This document shows, piece by piece, positions 21,451 through 32,018 of a stretch of 64,000 nt of DNA (position 1 is the stretch's first letter; the number at the start of each line of letters is the position of its first letter). Below the pieces are notes generated by a model. It was not told the origin of the DNA, ran no database searches, and worked only from the letters and a program-made list of their open reading frames with translations. The position numbers were made by a program, and so were the translations under genes. Source of the stretch: Diphasiastrum complanatum (Eukaryota > Streptophyta > Lycopodiopsida > Lycopodiales > Lycopodiaceae); contig MU831880.1 in assembly GCA_029204225.1 (NCBI GenBank), positions 1 through 64,000 on the forward strand, read 5' to 3'.

Positions 21451-23394
21451 TTTCTGGATACTCTTGGAAGAATTCTTCTTTCATCCATCTTGCATCCATA
21501 GTAGGATAGTTCTTAAATTTGAGGAGGTATAATGTAGAAGTTATCCCTTTTCTTCCAGTTCTTGTCTTGTGCATCAATATCTGCTCAGGTTGAAGGATTT
21601 CTTCGGTTCCTTGAACTTCTGGTGGTTCGAAATCTGTAAATCCTTCTGGTTCCGGACCATTGAATTTCTTTAGCAAGTAATACTTGTGTCTCGATGCATG
21701 GTAGGCCAATAAAAGAATCTTTTCAGAGCTTCTAGAGTTGAAGGGATTCCTTTATGTCCTGCATAGGGAGGACTATGGGTTTCTTGAAGGATCTTGGTTC
21801 TAAATGCTATAGGAATACATAGCTTATTTTCTTTGAATAAATAACCTTCTTTCAAAACATAGTCTTTATGACTTTGATTTCTTTCAAGTATTTCAAAGAT
21901 ATGCTGGAAGTTGGAATCACTAGCATACATACTTTTCATAGGAAGGAAATCTTCATGATATGCTAGAGAAATATGGTTGACCTTGGGGATTCTTGATAAT
22001 GCATCGACGACCTTATTGTCCTTTCCTGGGTGATGAAGTAGCTGAAAATGGAAAGTACTAAGGTAGTTAGCCCATTTTAGATGTTTTTCTCGAATTAGCT
22101 GTTGGGTGAGAAAGTACCTAAGGCTTTGATGATCTGTTTTAGCTAGGAAATCATTTCCTAGTAGACAGTGCTTCCATAACTTAAGGGCATGAATAATGGC
22201 CAAAAGTTCTTTCTCATAAATGTCGTACTGTACTTCTGCCCCTTGAAGTCGTCTGCTTTCAAAGGCTACAACATGACCTTCTTGGTTTTAGACTGCCCCA
22301 ATACAGTCTAAACTTGCATCCACTTCCACAAAGAAAGGTTTACGAAGGTCGGGAATGATAAGAACAGGTCCAGTGGTAAGTGCATGCTTCAGATTATCAA
22401 AGGCATTTTGCTCTTTCTTATACCAATGAAATTTTACTCTCTTCTTAGTGAGTTCATGTAGTAGTGAGGCTATATGAGCAAAATGGCAAATAAACTTTCT
22501 ATAATAGGAAATAAGCCTAGGAAAGACCAAACTTCATGAATATTTCTTGGATTAGGCCAGTCTTGTATGGCTTTAATCTTTGAAAGGTCCATTTGGATTC
22601 CTTCCTTTGAAAACATATGTCCTAGAAAGTGTATCTTTTCTAGAAAGAATTCGCTTTTCTTATCTTTTATGAGAAGTGAGTTTTCTTGTAGGGTCCTAAA
22701 AACGATAGCTAGATGTCTTTTATCTTCTTCTTCATTTGCATTGAAGACTAAAATATCATCAAAGAATGTCCCTACAAAACGTTTATGAGGTCGAAAGATT
22801 CGTTCCATCATTCTATTGAATGTTGCGGGAGCATTAGTAAGACCAAAAGGTACCACTAAAAATTTATAAAGGCCAAAGTTAGATCTGAAAGCAGTTTCAT
22901 GGACATCTTCGGGTGCTACTCTGATCTGATGGTATCCATTTGTCAAATCAATTCTACTAAAGATTCAAGATCCATTTATCCTATTCATAATGTCATCTAT
23001 TCTTGGAATAGGAAAACGGTTCTTAACTGTAATCCTGTTTAAAGCACGATAGTCCACACACATCCTAAAACTCCCATCTTTCTTTTGTACCAAAAGTACA
23101 GGGGAGCATAGGAGTGGGTTTTATAAGACCTTTCTCTAAAAAATCATTAATTTGTTTAGAAATTTCTTCTTGTTGAGAATGGCTTACTCTATAGGGAGGT
23201 CTATTAAGTATGGAACTTCCAGGGATAATGTCTATCGTATGATCTTCATGTCTTTCAGGGGGTAAGGATTTTGGTAGCTCATCAAAAAAACAAGAAGAAT
23301 ACTTTAGTAAAAAGTCTTTTCTATTTTTGTCCAAAGAATGCGTATTTCCATCAACATCATCATCCATACTTTGAACAAACAACAAATAAGACAA
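21446..23394 (-). pseudogene. Chromovirus pol remnant (RT, RNase H, integrase end, chromodomain)
   Basis: RT begins near 23390 and carries FFDDILVF (about 22740) where YxDD is usual. RNase H spans about 22530-22050. The integrase zinc-finger region is near 21730-21760. The integrase core is absent: the frame jumps from the finger straight to the C-terminal segment and a chromodomain (about 21450-21590, EQIL...TSTLYLLKFKNY...W...F). Stops and frameshifts occur near 22290, 22950 and 23070. Because the core is gone, this copy could move only with help from an intact relative. Confidence 0.88.
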
Positions 23395-23421
23395 TACTAC
23401 TTTCTTTAGTACCTTTAATAC

Positions 23422-24221
23422 CTAAATATGGCTTACCAAAGGGATTGTTTTGCCACTCTGTCCTGCATGCACACTAACATCTTTACCCTTGTGCTTCCAT
23501 GAAATCAAATGCTTATTATAGTCCACCAGAGGATTGTGCATTTTGTGCCAAGGCATGTCTAAGATTACATCTACTCCCTGTAAAGGACCTACCATGACCT
23601 CTATAGGTTCATAGTAATCGGAGATTTGAAGCTTAAGTTTTCCAGTTACAGGGTAAATGTTTGCATCACCATCAACAAAAGCACCTTTAGCCTTAACCAT
23701 AGATTCAGAGAAGGAACCAACTCCTATCTCTTGTGCAAGCTTAAAAGAGATGAAATTATGAGAGGAGCCTGCATCAAAGAGAATTAAACAGAGTTTGTTA
23801 TGGACTTGTCCCCATGTCTTGAGGAGATCATGGTTTTGAGTGTCTTCAATGCTTTGTACGACAACCTGCTTCCCTTTGTCTGCACTTGAAGCTTTGGTAT
23901 CTTTGAGTGGACATTTGAAGAAAAGGTGTCCCTTTTCCCCACACTTGAAGCATCTTCCTTCCTTGCGATAGGCCTGCACTTGTTCTTTGGAAAGGCGTTG
24001 AGTCTTCTCTTTTGGAGTTTGAGTGGTGGGATGTTCCTTCCTTTTGTTTCCGCTTCCATTTCGATGACTATCCTCGTTTTCCTAGATCTAGTAGAGGAAG
24101 TTGACTTGGAGGAAAGATGAGGAGATGACGACATAGATGAAGAGGAGCTTGAAGAGCCTCGTGAGGAGCTATCCATCTTTGATTGGAGTTTTTGGAACTC
24201 ACCTGTGATACACAAACTCAA
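23422..24221 (-). pseudogene. Chromovirus gag end and protease
   Basis: A zinc knuckle CFKCGEKGHLFFKC is at about 23930-23970. The protease follows, with FDAGSSHNF at about 23750 (Asp-Ala-Gly, not Asp-Ser/Thr-Gly) and an ILDMPW block near 23560. A Ser-rich stretch precedes the knuckle in another frame. Only about 560 bp separate primer site and knuckle, so the capsid domain is missing. Confidence 0.8.
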
Positions 24222-24540
24222 GGCAAAAAGTACGAATAGACTGAAGATTCAGAAAAATGCCATTCTCCAAAAAGGAAGATAGAAGCTCACATTAACTAAC
24301 AAAGTATTGTCTCTAAAATAGAAAGCAAGTTGGAGATCCAATTCTCGAGGATCCCCCAAATGGAGTCTATTAGCTCTAATATTAAAGAGATCTTGTAAGA
24401 AAAAGAAAATTTGAGCGAAAGGAAAATCTATTCGAAAGTGAACATACAAAGTCCTGTGTATTGGCATTTGATTCAAGAATGAATACACACGGCCCTCACA
24501 TAAACTTCACAAAGAAAGAAAGAAAAAATAATAGAACCTG

Positions 24541-24552
24541 GCTCTGATACCA
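24541..24552 (-). other. Chromovirus primer binding site
   Basis: The minus strand reads TGGTATCAGAGC, four bases inside the LTR end. It is complementary to initiator tRNA-Met. Confidence 0.85.
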
Positions 24553-24556
24553 AAAC

Positions 24557-25213
24557 TGTGAACTTGAAGTGAAGGTCTACTATTTCTAAAGTCTTGACAT
24601 TAGAAGTTGTGACTTAAAAAAAAAAAAGAACAAGTCATCATAACACTGTTAAATAGAACTTGAAAAAGAACTTAAAAACTTAGGGAAGAGCTTTAACATT
24701 CAATCACAAAATCATTCATTCAAGAGACTTGCTGAGGGGTCAAGATGGGACCCCCCTCCCCGAAGGATTTCTCTTTTCAAATTATGCAAGTTCAATTGGC
24801 CCAATGCCAATTACATATATAGTGGTTTTGGAAAGATGGATTCTTAGATCTTTACATCAACTAGAAGTTTACAAATTCTGGATCTTAAAGAATATTATAC
24901 CAAGAAAAGTGGTTCCTTATGACATGCACTTACTGATCAAGAAAAGAACATGCATAGGCATTTGACATCAGTAGTATGGCATGCATGAATCCAATTTGAC
25001 ATGCAAGCTTCAATTTCAACATGCAAACTTCAATTTCATACATGCAAGTTCCCAGATCAGACATGCAACTCCTAAATCAGACATGCATGACCAAAAAGTT
25101 ATGGATGATGTGACATGCAAAGTCATCAAGTCATGGATGGTGTGACATGCAAAGCCATCAAGTCATGGATGGTGTGACATGAATGGCCATCAGTCTTATG
25201 GATGGTGTGAAAG

Positions 25214-25247
<34 letters not shown>

Positions 25248-26193
25248 AAGAGATAGGAGAAAGTGAGTGTGTGTGAAAGTGGTTCCAAAAAGTGATTACA
25301 GTCCAAGCTTGATAGATCCTCCTCAAGCCATAGCTCCAAGCTTTCTTCCAAGCACCTACACACACACAAGCAAGAGCAAGAGGCAAAGCAAAAATGAATG
25401 GGAGATGAATAATGAGGGAGAGAGGCGAGTTAGTCCTTTTATAGGGAATGTGTAGTCTTTAGGAAGTGGCTAAGGTGTCCAAAATAAGTGTGAGAGGTGT
25501 AAGGGAGACTCTAGGGTAAGTTAAGTGAGAGGGTGAGGTGTATAGGTATGAGAGAGTGTTTATCACTTAGTTAGAGCAAAAGGGGAGGAGTAGGAGGGCG
25601 CATTTTCCTAGGTGTCCTATTGTTTTCAAGCCATGTGGAAAAGTAGGTAAGTTACATATTGATAAGGATAGAAGGTAGGTAGTCTAACATTCAATGTTAG
25701 TCACTTTTAAGTTGAATATTTCTTTGTGTACAACATTGGGATCCACCCAAGTGTTTTTCATGTCATGGGAAAGGCTTTGTATATGTTTATCTTACCTTGC
25801 ATAATTTTCAACATTTCCTAGGCTCTTTTTTCTAGGGGTTGCCCATCCCCAGTCATAGTGGAGTGTGACACAAAGGGTGATTAGTCCTTTGGTTTCTTCT
25901 CCCAGTCTTTATAGACTCGAGTGAGCCTTCTTTATAGACTCGATTGAGCCTTCTTCGGGTACCATCTTTAAGCTTTAAGAAGCTTCTTTGGATTCTTTCT
26001 TCAGGTACTCTTCTTAGTACTTGCACATACCCTTAGGAAAAGGTTAGAAGCCATACCATCAATGGTTCATCCTTAGATTCTATTTCTAGAACTTGCATAT
26101 CAAACTGTTAGCATCGCTCTACAATTTCATTTCTTGTCTTCAGGTAATGATACCTGCACTCATAATTCATCAGTTAGAGTAATAAGCTCTAAT
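24557..26193 (-). repeat. Chromovirus 5' LTR (about 1.64 kb)
   Basis: Partner of 19887-21450. It differs by scattered substitutions and by two extra segments, about 40 bp near 24747 and about 40 bp near 25502. TATA box on the minus strand at 25435-25443. The many differences show an insertion much older than that of the copia at 1262-7125. Confidence 0.85.
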
Positions 26194-26649
26194 ATTCAAA
26201 ATACATTTCATACAAAAATGATGGAAGCCTGAATAGCCTTTATTTCTTGGTCAATTTGGTCTATACAATTTTACACTTTCTGGACACGCGCGAGTTCTCC
26301 CTCCTCACGACCTTCTCTCTCTCCTCTCTTCCAGCCAGCTATGGCTTTGCAAGGTTTTGTGCTGCCCTCAAAAAAACAAATCCAACTTCTTTTATAGATT
26401 GTGGTCATCCATGACTGGCTGCACACAGGGTCGCCCAACTCCAGCGCCCATCCTCATGTTTTTACAGCATCAAAAATCACTTCCAACAGAGAGAGATCAA
26501 GGATTTTCATAGACAAACCCTAGCTGAGCAAGGAAAGAGATTTTTTCGCCTTCACTTAGGTTTTCCTTGAGATTCCTCTTGTTGTTGCCTATCCCACTGA
26601 GGTCACCCAATCTCTAGCTTTCCAGTGCAATTTATGGCATTTAAATTGG
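26194..26649. other. Unassigned spacer
   Basis: No coding domain. It includes a pyrimidine-rich stretch near 26300-26330. It lies between the chromovirus LTR and a copia fragment. Confidence 0.4.
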
Positions 26650-27855
26650 TGTAGGATCGATGATGACTTGAATGCTTACCATCTTTTCCATGGGCGCAAA
26701 GATCTCTTCATAGTCAATACCATGCTCTCGTGCATATCCTTTTGCCACCAACCTTGTCTTGTACTTGTTCATTGATCCATCTTGGTTTGTCTTCACTTTG
26801 AAGATCCATTTTCATCCAATAGCCTTCTTGTCCTTTGAAAGCTTCATGAATATCCATGTTTCATTCTTCATAAGAGCTTGATACTCAAGATCCATTGCTT
26901 GGATCCACTCCTCTTTTTGCCTTGCTTAGGCTCAACAAAAGAGGTTAGGAAAGTATAGTTTGTATCACCACCAACTTGCTTACCTTTTTCATCACAAGTG
27001 AGCCTCAAAGATTGTTGCCTTTGCCTTGATGTCCTCCTTGGCTTTTGAATTGAAGTAGACCCTTCCACATCAACATCCAAAGTATCCTCAATTACATTAT
27101 CAACATCAAGAATGTTCGATCCAATGTCCACACCACCAAAAGAAGAAACTTTTGGAAAGTTAACTTCATAAAAAATGACATCTCTTCCAATGACCACTTT
27201 CCTTATTGAAGGAATGTAAACTTTGTAAGCCTTGCTTACCTCACTATAGCCAACAAACACACCTTTCTTTGAAGATGGATCGTTCTTGGTTCTATCATCA
27301 AGAGTGATGTTGATATAGCAAATGCATCCAAAAGTTTTGAAAAAGTTGACACTTGGCCTTCTGCCAAACAATATTTCAAAAGAGATTTTTCCATCCAATA
27401 CCACACTCGACCATCTATTGCATAGAAAATTAGCACACAACAAAGCTTGATCCCAAAAGGATTTAGGAAGATTTGCACCTAGCTTCATGGCTTTGGCACC
27501 TCACATAAAAGTCTATTCTTCCTCTTGGCCACTCCATTTTGTTGTGGTGTCCTTGGGCTTGTGTACTCCCTCTTGATCCCATGCTTATCACAAAATACCT
27601 TGAACTTGGTATAAATATACTCACCACCATTGTCACTCCTCAAGCACTTGATCTTTGTAGAAAGTTGGACTTCCCTTGCAATCTTGAACTTGACAAAGAC
27701 ATCAAACACCTCATCTTTGCTCTTTAGTAAATACGCCCAACAAAATCTACTAAAATCATCAATGACAGTCACATATATCTTAGCACTTCCATTGCTAATT
27801 GTAGTAACACCATAAATATCCAAACACATAAGTTGAAAAGTCTTACTTGATCTTG
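26650..27855 (-). pseudogene. Copia integrase to early RT fragment
   Basis: Minus-strand fragment of the same family as the young copia, with close similarity block by block. Integrase core: SDNGGEY (about 27640) and NGVAKRKN (about 27540), in which the usual E-R is A-K-R. The linker region runs to about 26950. The first RT segment (KWIFKVKTNQDG, ARLVAKGY-like) lies at about 26680-26830. The frame is broken near 27485, 26940 and 26815. Both ends are cut inside coding sequence. At the 27855-27868 end it abuts a plus-strand copia that is also cut within integrase. Confidence 0.85.
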
Positions 27856-27867
27856 ATGTAGACCTGG

Positions 27868-29770
27868 GCAGAAGCTGTTATATCAGTTGCCTACTTACAT
27901 AATCGATCCATCACCAAAGCCCTAAATGGCAAGACACATTATGAGGTGTGGACAGGATCAAAACCATCACTCAAACATATTCGAGTTTTTGGATGTATCG
28001 CTTTCGCTCAGATCCCTGAGGATCTACGAAGAAAGCTAGATGACAGGAGCAGGAAAACGATTTTCATCGGCTATTCCCAAAATCACAAGAAATACAAGCT
28101 CTACATTTTGAATACCAAAAAGGTATTCACCAGTAGAGATGTCATTTTCATGGAAGACCAGTTCCTTGACCACAAAGGGAAAGCTGCTAGTAATTCTGAC
28201 TCACGAATGGAGCAACTAGTCAAGTCTGATCAATTCATCAGAGGACTAAAGTTCAACCCAGGAGGTTGAATAGGTCCAGATAGCCCTCATCCAGATTTAT
28301 GGATGATTTGGCTTGCTACTTTGTATAAGAATCGACCACAGTTTCTGAGACGATGTCTACTCCTGATGCTGACCAGTGGAAATTAGCGATGGACACCAAA
28401 TTCGATTCTCTGTTGGAGAATCAAACATGGACACTCACTGAGCTACCAAAATATCGAAACCCAATGGATATTCAAAGCGAAGTATGACATTGAAGGAAGG
28501 CTAAATCATTACAAGGCCAGACTAGTCGCCAAAGGATTTCTCCAGATTCCAGATCTGGATTATTCAGAAACCTTCAGCCCAGTCATCAAACATGCTTCGA
28601 TCCGCCTACTCCTCTCCTTTGCAGCTGCAACAGATCTCGAAGTTCATCAAATGGATGTGTAGACCGCTTTCCTCAATGGAACCATCGAAGAGAAAATCTA
28701 TATGACATAGCTAGAGGGATACGAACTCAATGGCAAGCAATAGTGCCTTGTATGCAGGATTCACAAGGCGCTCTACGGGCTAAAATAGTCACCCAAACTC
28801 TGGTCCCAAAAGATCAATGCATTTCTGATAGAGAATGGTTTTATTCCAAAATTAGCAGACTCGAATGTTTACTTCAAATCTGCATCAGAATACTTCATCA
28901 TCATCACTCTCTAGGTAGATGATACACTTTTATTTAGTAATAATCTAAATCTGATGAAGGATACAAAATACATGTTGGCCCAGGAATACAAGATGACTGA
29001 CATGGGTCCAGCCCACTATTGTCTCGGAATTCAAATTCAATGAGATCGACCCAGCAGACTGATCTTCATAAGTCAGCAACGATATCTCAACAACGTGCTG
29101 AAAAAGTATGGAATGGCCAACTACAAACCCAGTCTCTTTCCACTCGACCCTGGACTGAAGCTATCAAAGGAACAATCTCCTCAAACTGAGGCAGAAAAGA
29201 AGGAGATGAAGCGCTACATGTTTCAATCCATCATTGGCTCACTGATGTATGCAATGATCTGCACATGACCAGACCTTGCATATTCGATCAGTATACTCAA
29301 CTAATTCATGTCAAATCCAGACATAGCTCATTGGAAAGCGCAAACAAAGGTCATGAAGTACATTCAAGCAATGACAACTCTCAACATCTGCTATGGAGGT
29401 AGCCAAACTACCAAGGCACTATAAAATCAACTTCTGGATTTGTATTTTTATACAACCAAGGCCCAATCTCATGGAACAGCCGGAAGCAGACCTCAGTTGC
29501 ATTATCATCAACAGAATCCAAATACATTGCTACCACAAATACAACCAAAGAGGCGATTTGTCTTAGGCAACTGCTTGCAAACCTCAATCTTGCACAACCA
29601 CTTCCTACAACAATCTATTGTGACAATCAAAGCATAATAGCGCTATCTCTCAATCCAAGATTTCACTCTCGAAGAAAACATATAGAAATCAGATATCACT
29701 ACCTTAGATAGAAAGTGCACAATAAGGAAGTACTATTGATTTTCTGCAGGACAAAGTTTTTCAAGATTTA
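27868..29770 (+). pseudogene. Copia integrase-RT-RNase H remnant
   Basis: Plus-strand copia from the integrase C-terminal region (AYLHNRS, GYSQNHKKY, SRDVIF) through RT (about 28480-28930, with the YVDD equivalent near 28915) to RNase H (about 29430-29730). In-frame TAG/TGA codons, many explicable as C-to-T changes, and frameshifts break it. The polypurine tract (AAGGGGGAG at 29775-29783) and an LTR follow. It is the same broad group as the pieces at 644-9550 and 49575-50165. Confidence 0.85.
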
Positions 29771-29783
29771 CATTAAGGGGGAG

Positions 29784-30596
29784 TGTGAGATTTCTTATGC
29801 TCAGTCTTAAACAAATCGTTCAAGTAATGGGCATCTTCAAAAAAATTGAAGGCCGACAACATGTTTTTTGGCCTTCACATTTTTTCCCTTTCAAATTTTA
29901 TATGCCTTAGAAATCATTTTAAGACACCTTCGTCTTTTTCGCTCCTTAGCGAAAAATGGACACACTGGTCAAGTGGCCAGAATACCTTAGAAATCATTTT
30001 TAAGGCACCTTCATCTTTTTCGTCTTTTTCGCTCCTTAGCAAAAAATGCGACACATTGGCCAAGTGGCCAGAATACCTTAGAAATCATTTTTAGGCACCT
30101 TCGCCTTTTCGGCCTTTTTCTTTTTTCTCGCATTTTTGGCTGACCGACTTCGCCAACTTATAAGTAACCCTAAAACAGTTGGACAAACAAATATCCCAAA
30201 GGCGGTTGGTGGTTACCAACTTTTGTACATATGCAAAGACTGGCATAAATAGTCTTAAAGGCTTGTAAGATATTTTTTTGACACCTGTAAATCTCTATAT
30301 TAGCGGAATCAAGCTATGTAAGTGTTAACTTTTGGAATTTCTCTTTCAATCAGAGTCATCTGTGGCCAGCGTTATCATGCTCAGCAAGCTGAAGTTATTA
30401 CTTCAAGCCATTGTACTCACTGTTGATATTTATCGGAGTGCAATTTTTGCCTTACTACTGCGTCGTTCATTTGCGCAAACTATATGAATTCTTCTACTTG
30501 AATATTTCTGCTGCTAATTGTTGCATTTCCGTTCCTACACACCTACGCTCTGAGCAACTGAGCCTCCACTATGCTCACGACCACCGTTTTACAACA
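29784..30596 (+). repeat. 3' LTR of plus-strand copia (right end approximate)
   Basis: Starts TGTGAG after the polypurine tract; an end at ACAACA near 30596 is proposed. It contains an imperfect tandem repeat of about 81 and 91 bp, whose units begin CCTTAGAAATCATTTT at about 29904, 29985 and 30076. No primer site follows. Confidence 0.55.
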
Positions 30597-30737
30597 AAGA
30601 GACCCACTTCTACATGCAATTTTATGCCGAATTTTCACTAATAGCCGAGATTTACATGCCGATTTTTATAGTGTTGCAAAAATAAACCTCAATATTAGCT
30701 TTATTTTCTGTGTGGAAATATTGGCTAACATATTCTT
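30597..30737. other. Short unassigned spacer
   Basis: AT-rich bases between two copia pieces, with no recognisable content. Confidence 0.3.
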
Positions 30738-31328
30738 AGAAGATTTCATATGAAAAATACAAATTTTTTTGATACACCTATGGAATCAAATGTAAAGCTC
30801 ACTATGAGAAGTAATGAACGATCCTTCAAGGACAATACTCTCTATAGAAAGCTAGTTGGTTCACTCATATATCTAACCATCACAAGACCTGATCTAAGCT
30901 ATTGTGTTGGTAGATTAAGTCAATTCATGCATGATCCTAGTGTGGAGCATTGGAAGCTAGGCAAGAGAGTATTGAGGTACATCTCAAGTTCTAGAGATTA
31001 TGGCATTGTTTATAGAGGGTCATCTCCTAGCTTGTTTGGATTTTCAAATTCGGATTTTGCAAGAGATCATATGGATAGGAAATCCATAAGTGCACATGCC
31101 ATTTTTATAGTCATGGAGCTATTTCATGGATGTCAAAGAAACAAGCAACAATCTCTCTATCATCAAACGAGACTGAGGCCGAGTCCAAAGCCTTGACATG
31201 ATGCACCAAGAAGATGCTACGGATCAAAAGGATGATAATGGATCTTAATTTGCTGGATTTAAGTGGCTTATCATTTTGTGAGAACAAGTCATGGAAAAGG
31301 AGGTGGAGCTTCAATTCAACATGTTCTC
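30738..31328 (+). pseudogene. Copia late RT to RNase H fragment
   Basis: Plus-strand relative of the young copia, equivalent to its residues about 1055-1270: TPMESNVKLT, LTITRPDLSYCVGRLSQF, then the RNase H region, where SDSDFAGD has become SNSDFARD. A frameshift near 31100 ends the readable frame, and the rest is seen in other frames to about 31328. Both ends are cut; no LTR is attached. Confidence 0.85.
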
Positions 31329-31630
31329 GATCCATGGATGGATGTTAGCTTGCATTTAGGCATCTTGTCTTGGCATATTAGTATAAAACATGCATTTTAA
31401 GTGTTGATTTTGGAAGAATTTTGCTTGGTTTGTGTAGATTTTTTGCTTGAAATCTGTTTTGATTGTTGAGCAAGGAAGGCTAGATAGATCACCAATCCTA
31501 AGATCCATCAAGAAAATCACAAAATTGCAGAATGTCCAAATAAAGGTATATTTAATTCCTTCTGTCGAGAATGCAAATCTGGACATTCCTACAAAGATTG
31601 TCACCTTTAACTTTTCCATTGAGCATTATT
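31329..31630 (+). pseudogene. Gypsy scrap: leader fused to gag zinc knuckle
   Basis: Bases 31329-31512 match, in plus orientation, the leader next to copy B's primer site (the reverse complement of about 40480-40670). From about 31535 a frame encodes a gag zinc knuckle CRECKSGHSYKDC, preceded by AECPNK as in copy B's gag. About 1.5 kb of leader and gag found in copy B is missing in between, so this is a deletion derivative. Confidence 0.65.
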
Positions 31631-31699
31631 ATGATCAAACTAAGGCAAGTAGTTAGTTCTATACCAAGGAAAGCCATTGACCCATCTGCACCAGTTTTT

Positions 31700-32006
31700 A
31701 TAGTAGAGAGGAGGACCCTGGCCTCTAAATCCTATTGGTCCATTTTTGCCTCCCTATTTATTCAAATTTGAAAAAGAGTGGGAACCATCCAAATTGGAGG
31801 GAAACCCAACTTTATTCACTAACTTGACATTTAGACCCTGCAACATTAAAAGTCTCGCAAAAAGGCCTAAAGTCCTTTTATTGACTTTCTAATTAATCAA
31901 ATCACTATGTGATCATCGGGTTGGACTTACACACGCAGGGTGGCAAATCCCTCTCACTTATTAACTAGGGGTTAGGGTTGTCTTGGGATTCGCAAACTCT
32001 CCAACA
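31700..32006 (-). repeat. Partial 3' LTR of gypsy copy B
   Basis: Starts (minus strand) TGTTGGAGAG after the polypurine tract and matches the start of copy A's LTR at 16490. It is lost below about 31700, so only the first part remains. Confidence 0.75.
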
Positions 32007-32018
32007 GTATTCCCCACC
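32007..32018 (-). other. Polypurine tract of gypsy copy B
   Basis: The minus strand reads GGTGGGGAATAC directly before the LTR start, nearly the same as in copy A. Confidence 0.7.

Larger units (their letters stand above)
19887..26193 (-). mobile_element. Ty3/gypsy chromovirus, internally deleted (minus strand)
   Basis: Two long direct repeats (19887-21450 and 24557-26193) flank a minus-strand gag/pol remnant ending in a chromodomain. The tRNA-Met(i) primer site lies beside the right-hand LTR. The capsid part of gag and the integrase catalytic core are missing, so it is non-autonomous. The order protease, RT, RNase H, integrase, chromodomain identifies a chromovirus. No target duplication is obvious. 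Confidence 0.88.

Noticed and set aside
23926..24120. Hydrophobic plus-strand frames opposite the chromovirus gag
   Set aside because: They are antisense to a recognised zinc knuckle and protease and have no domain of their own.
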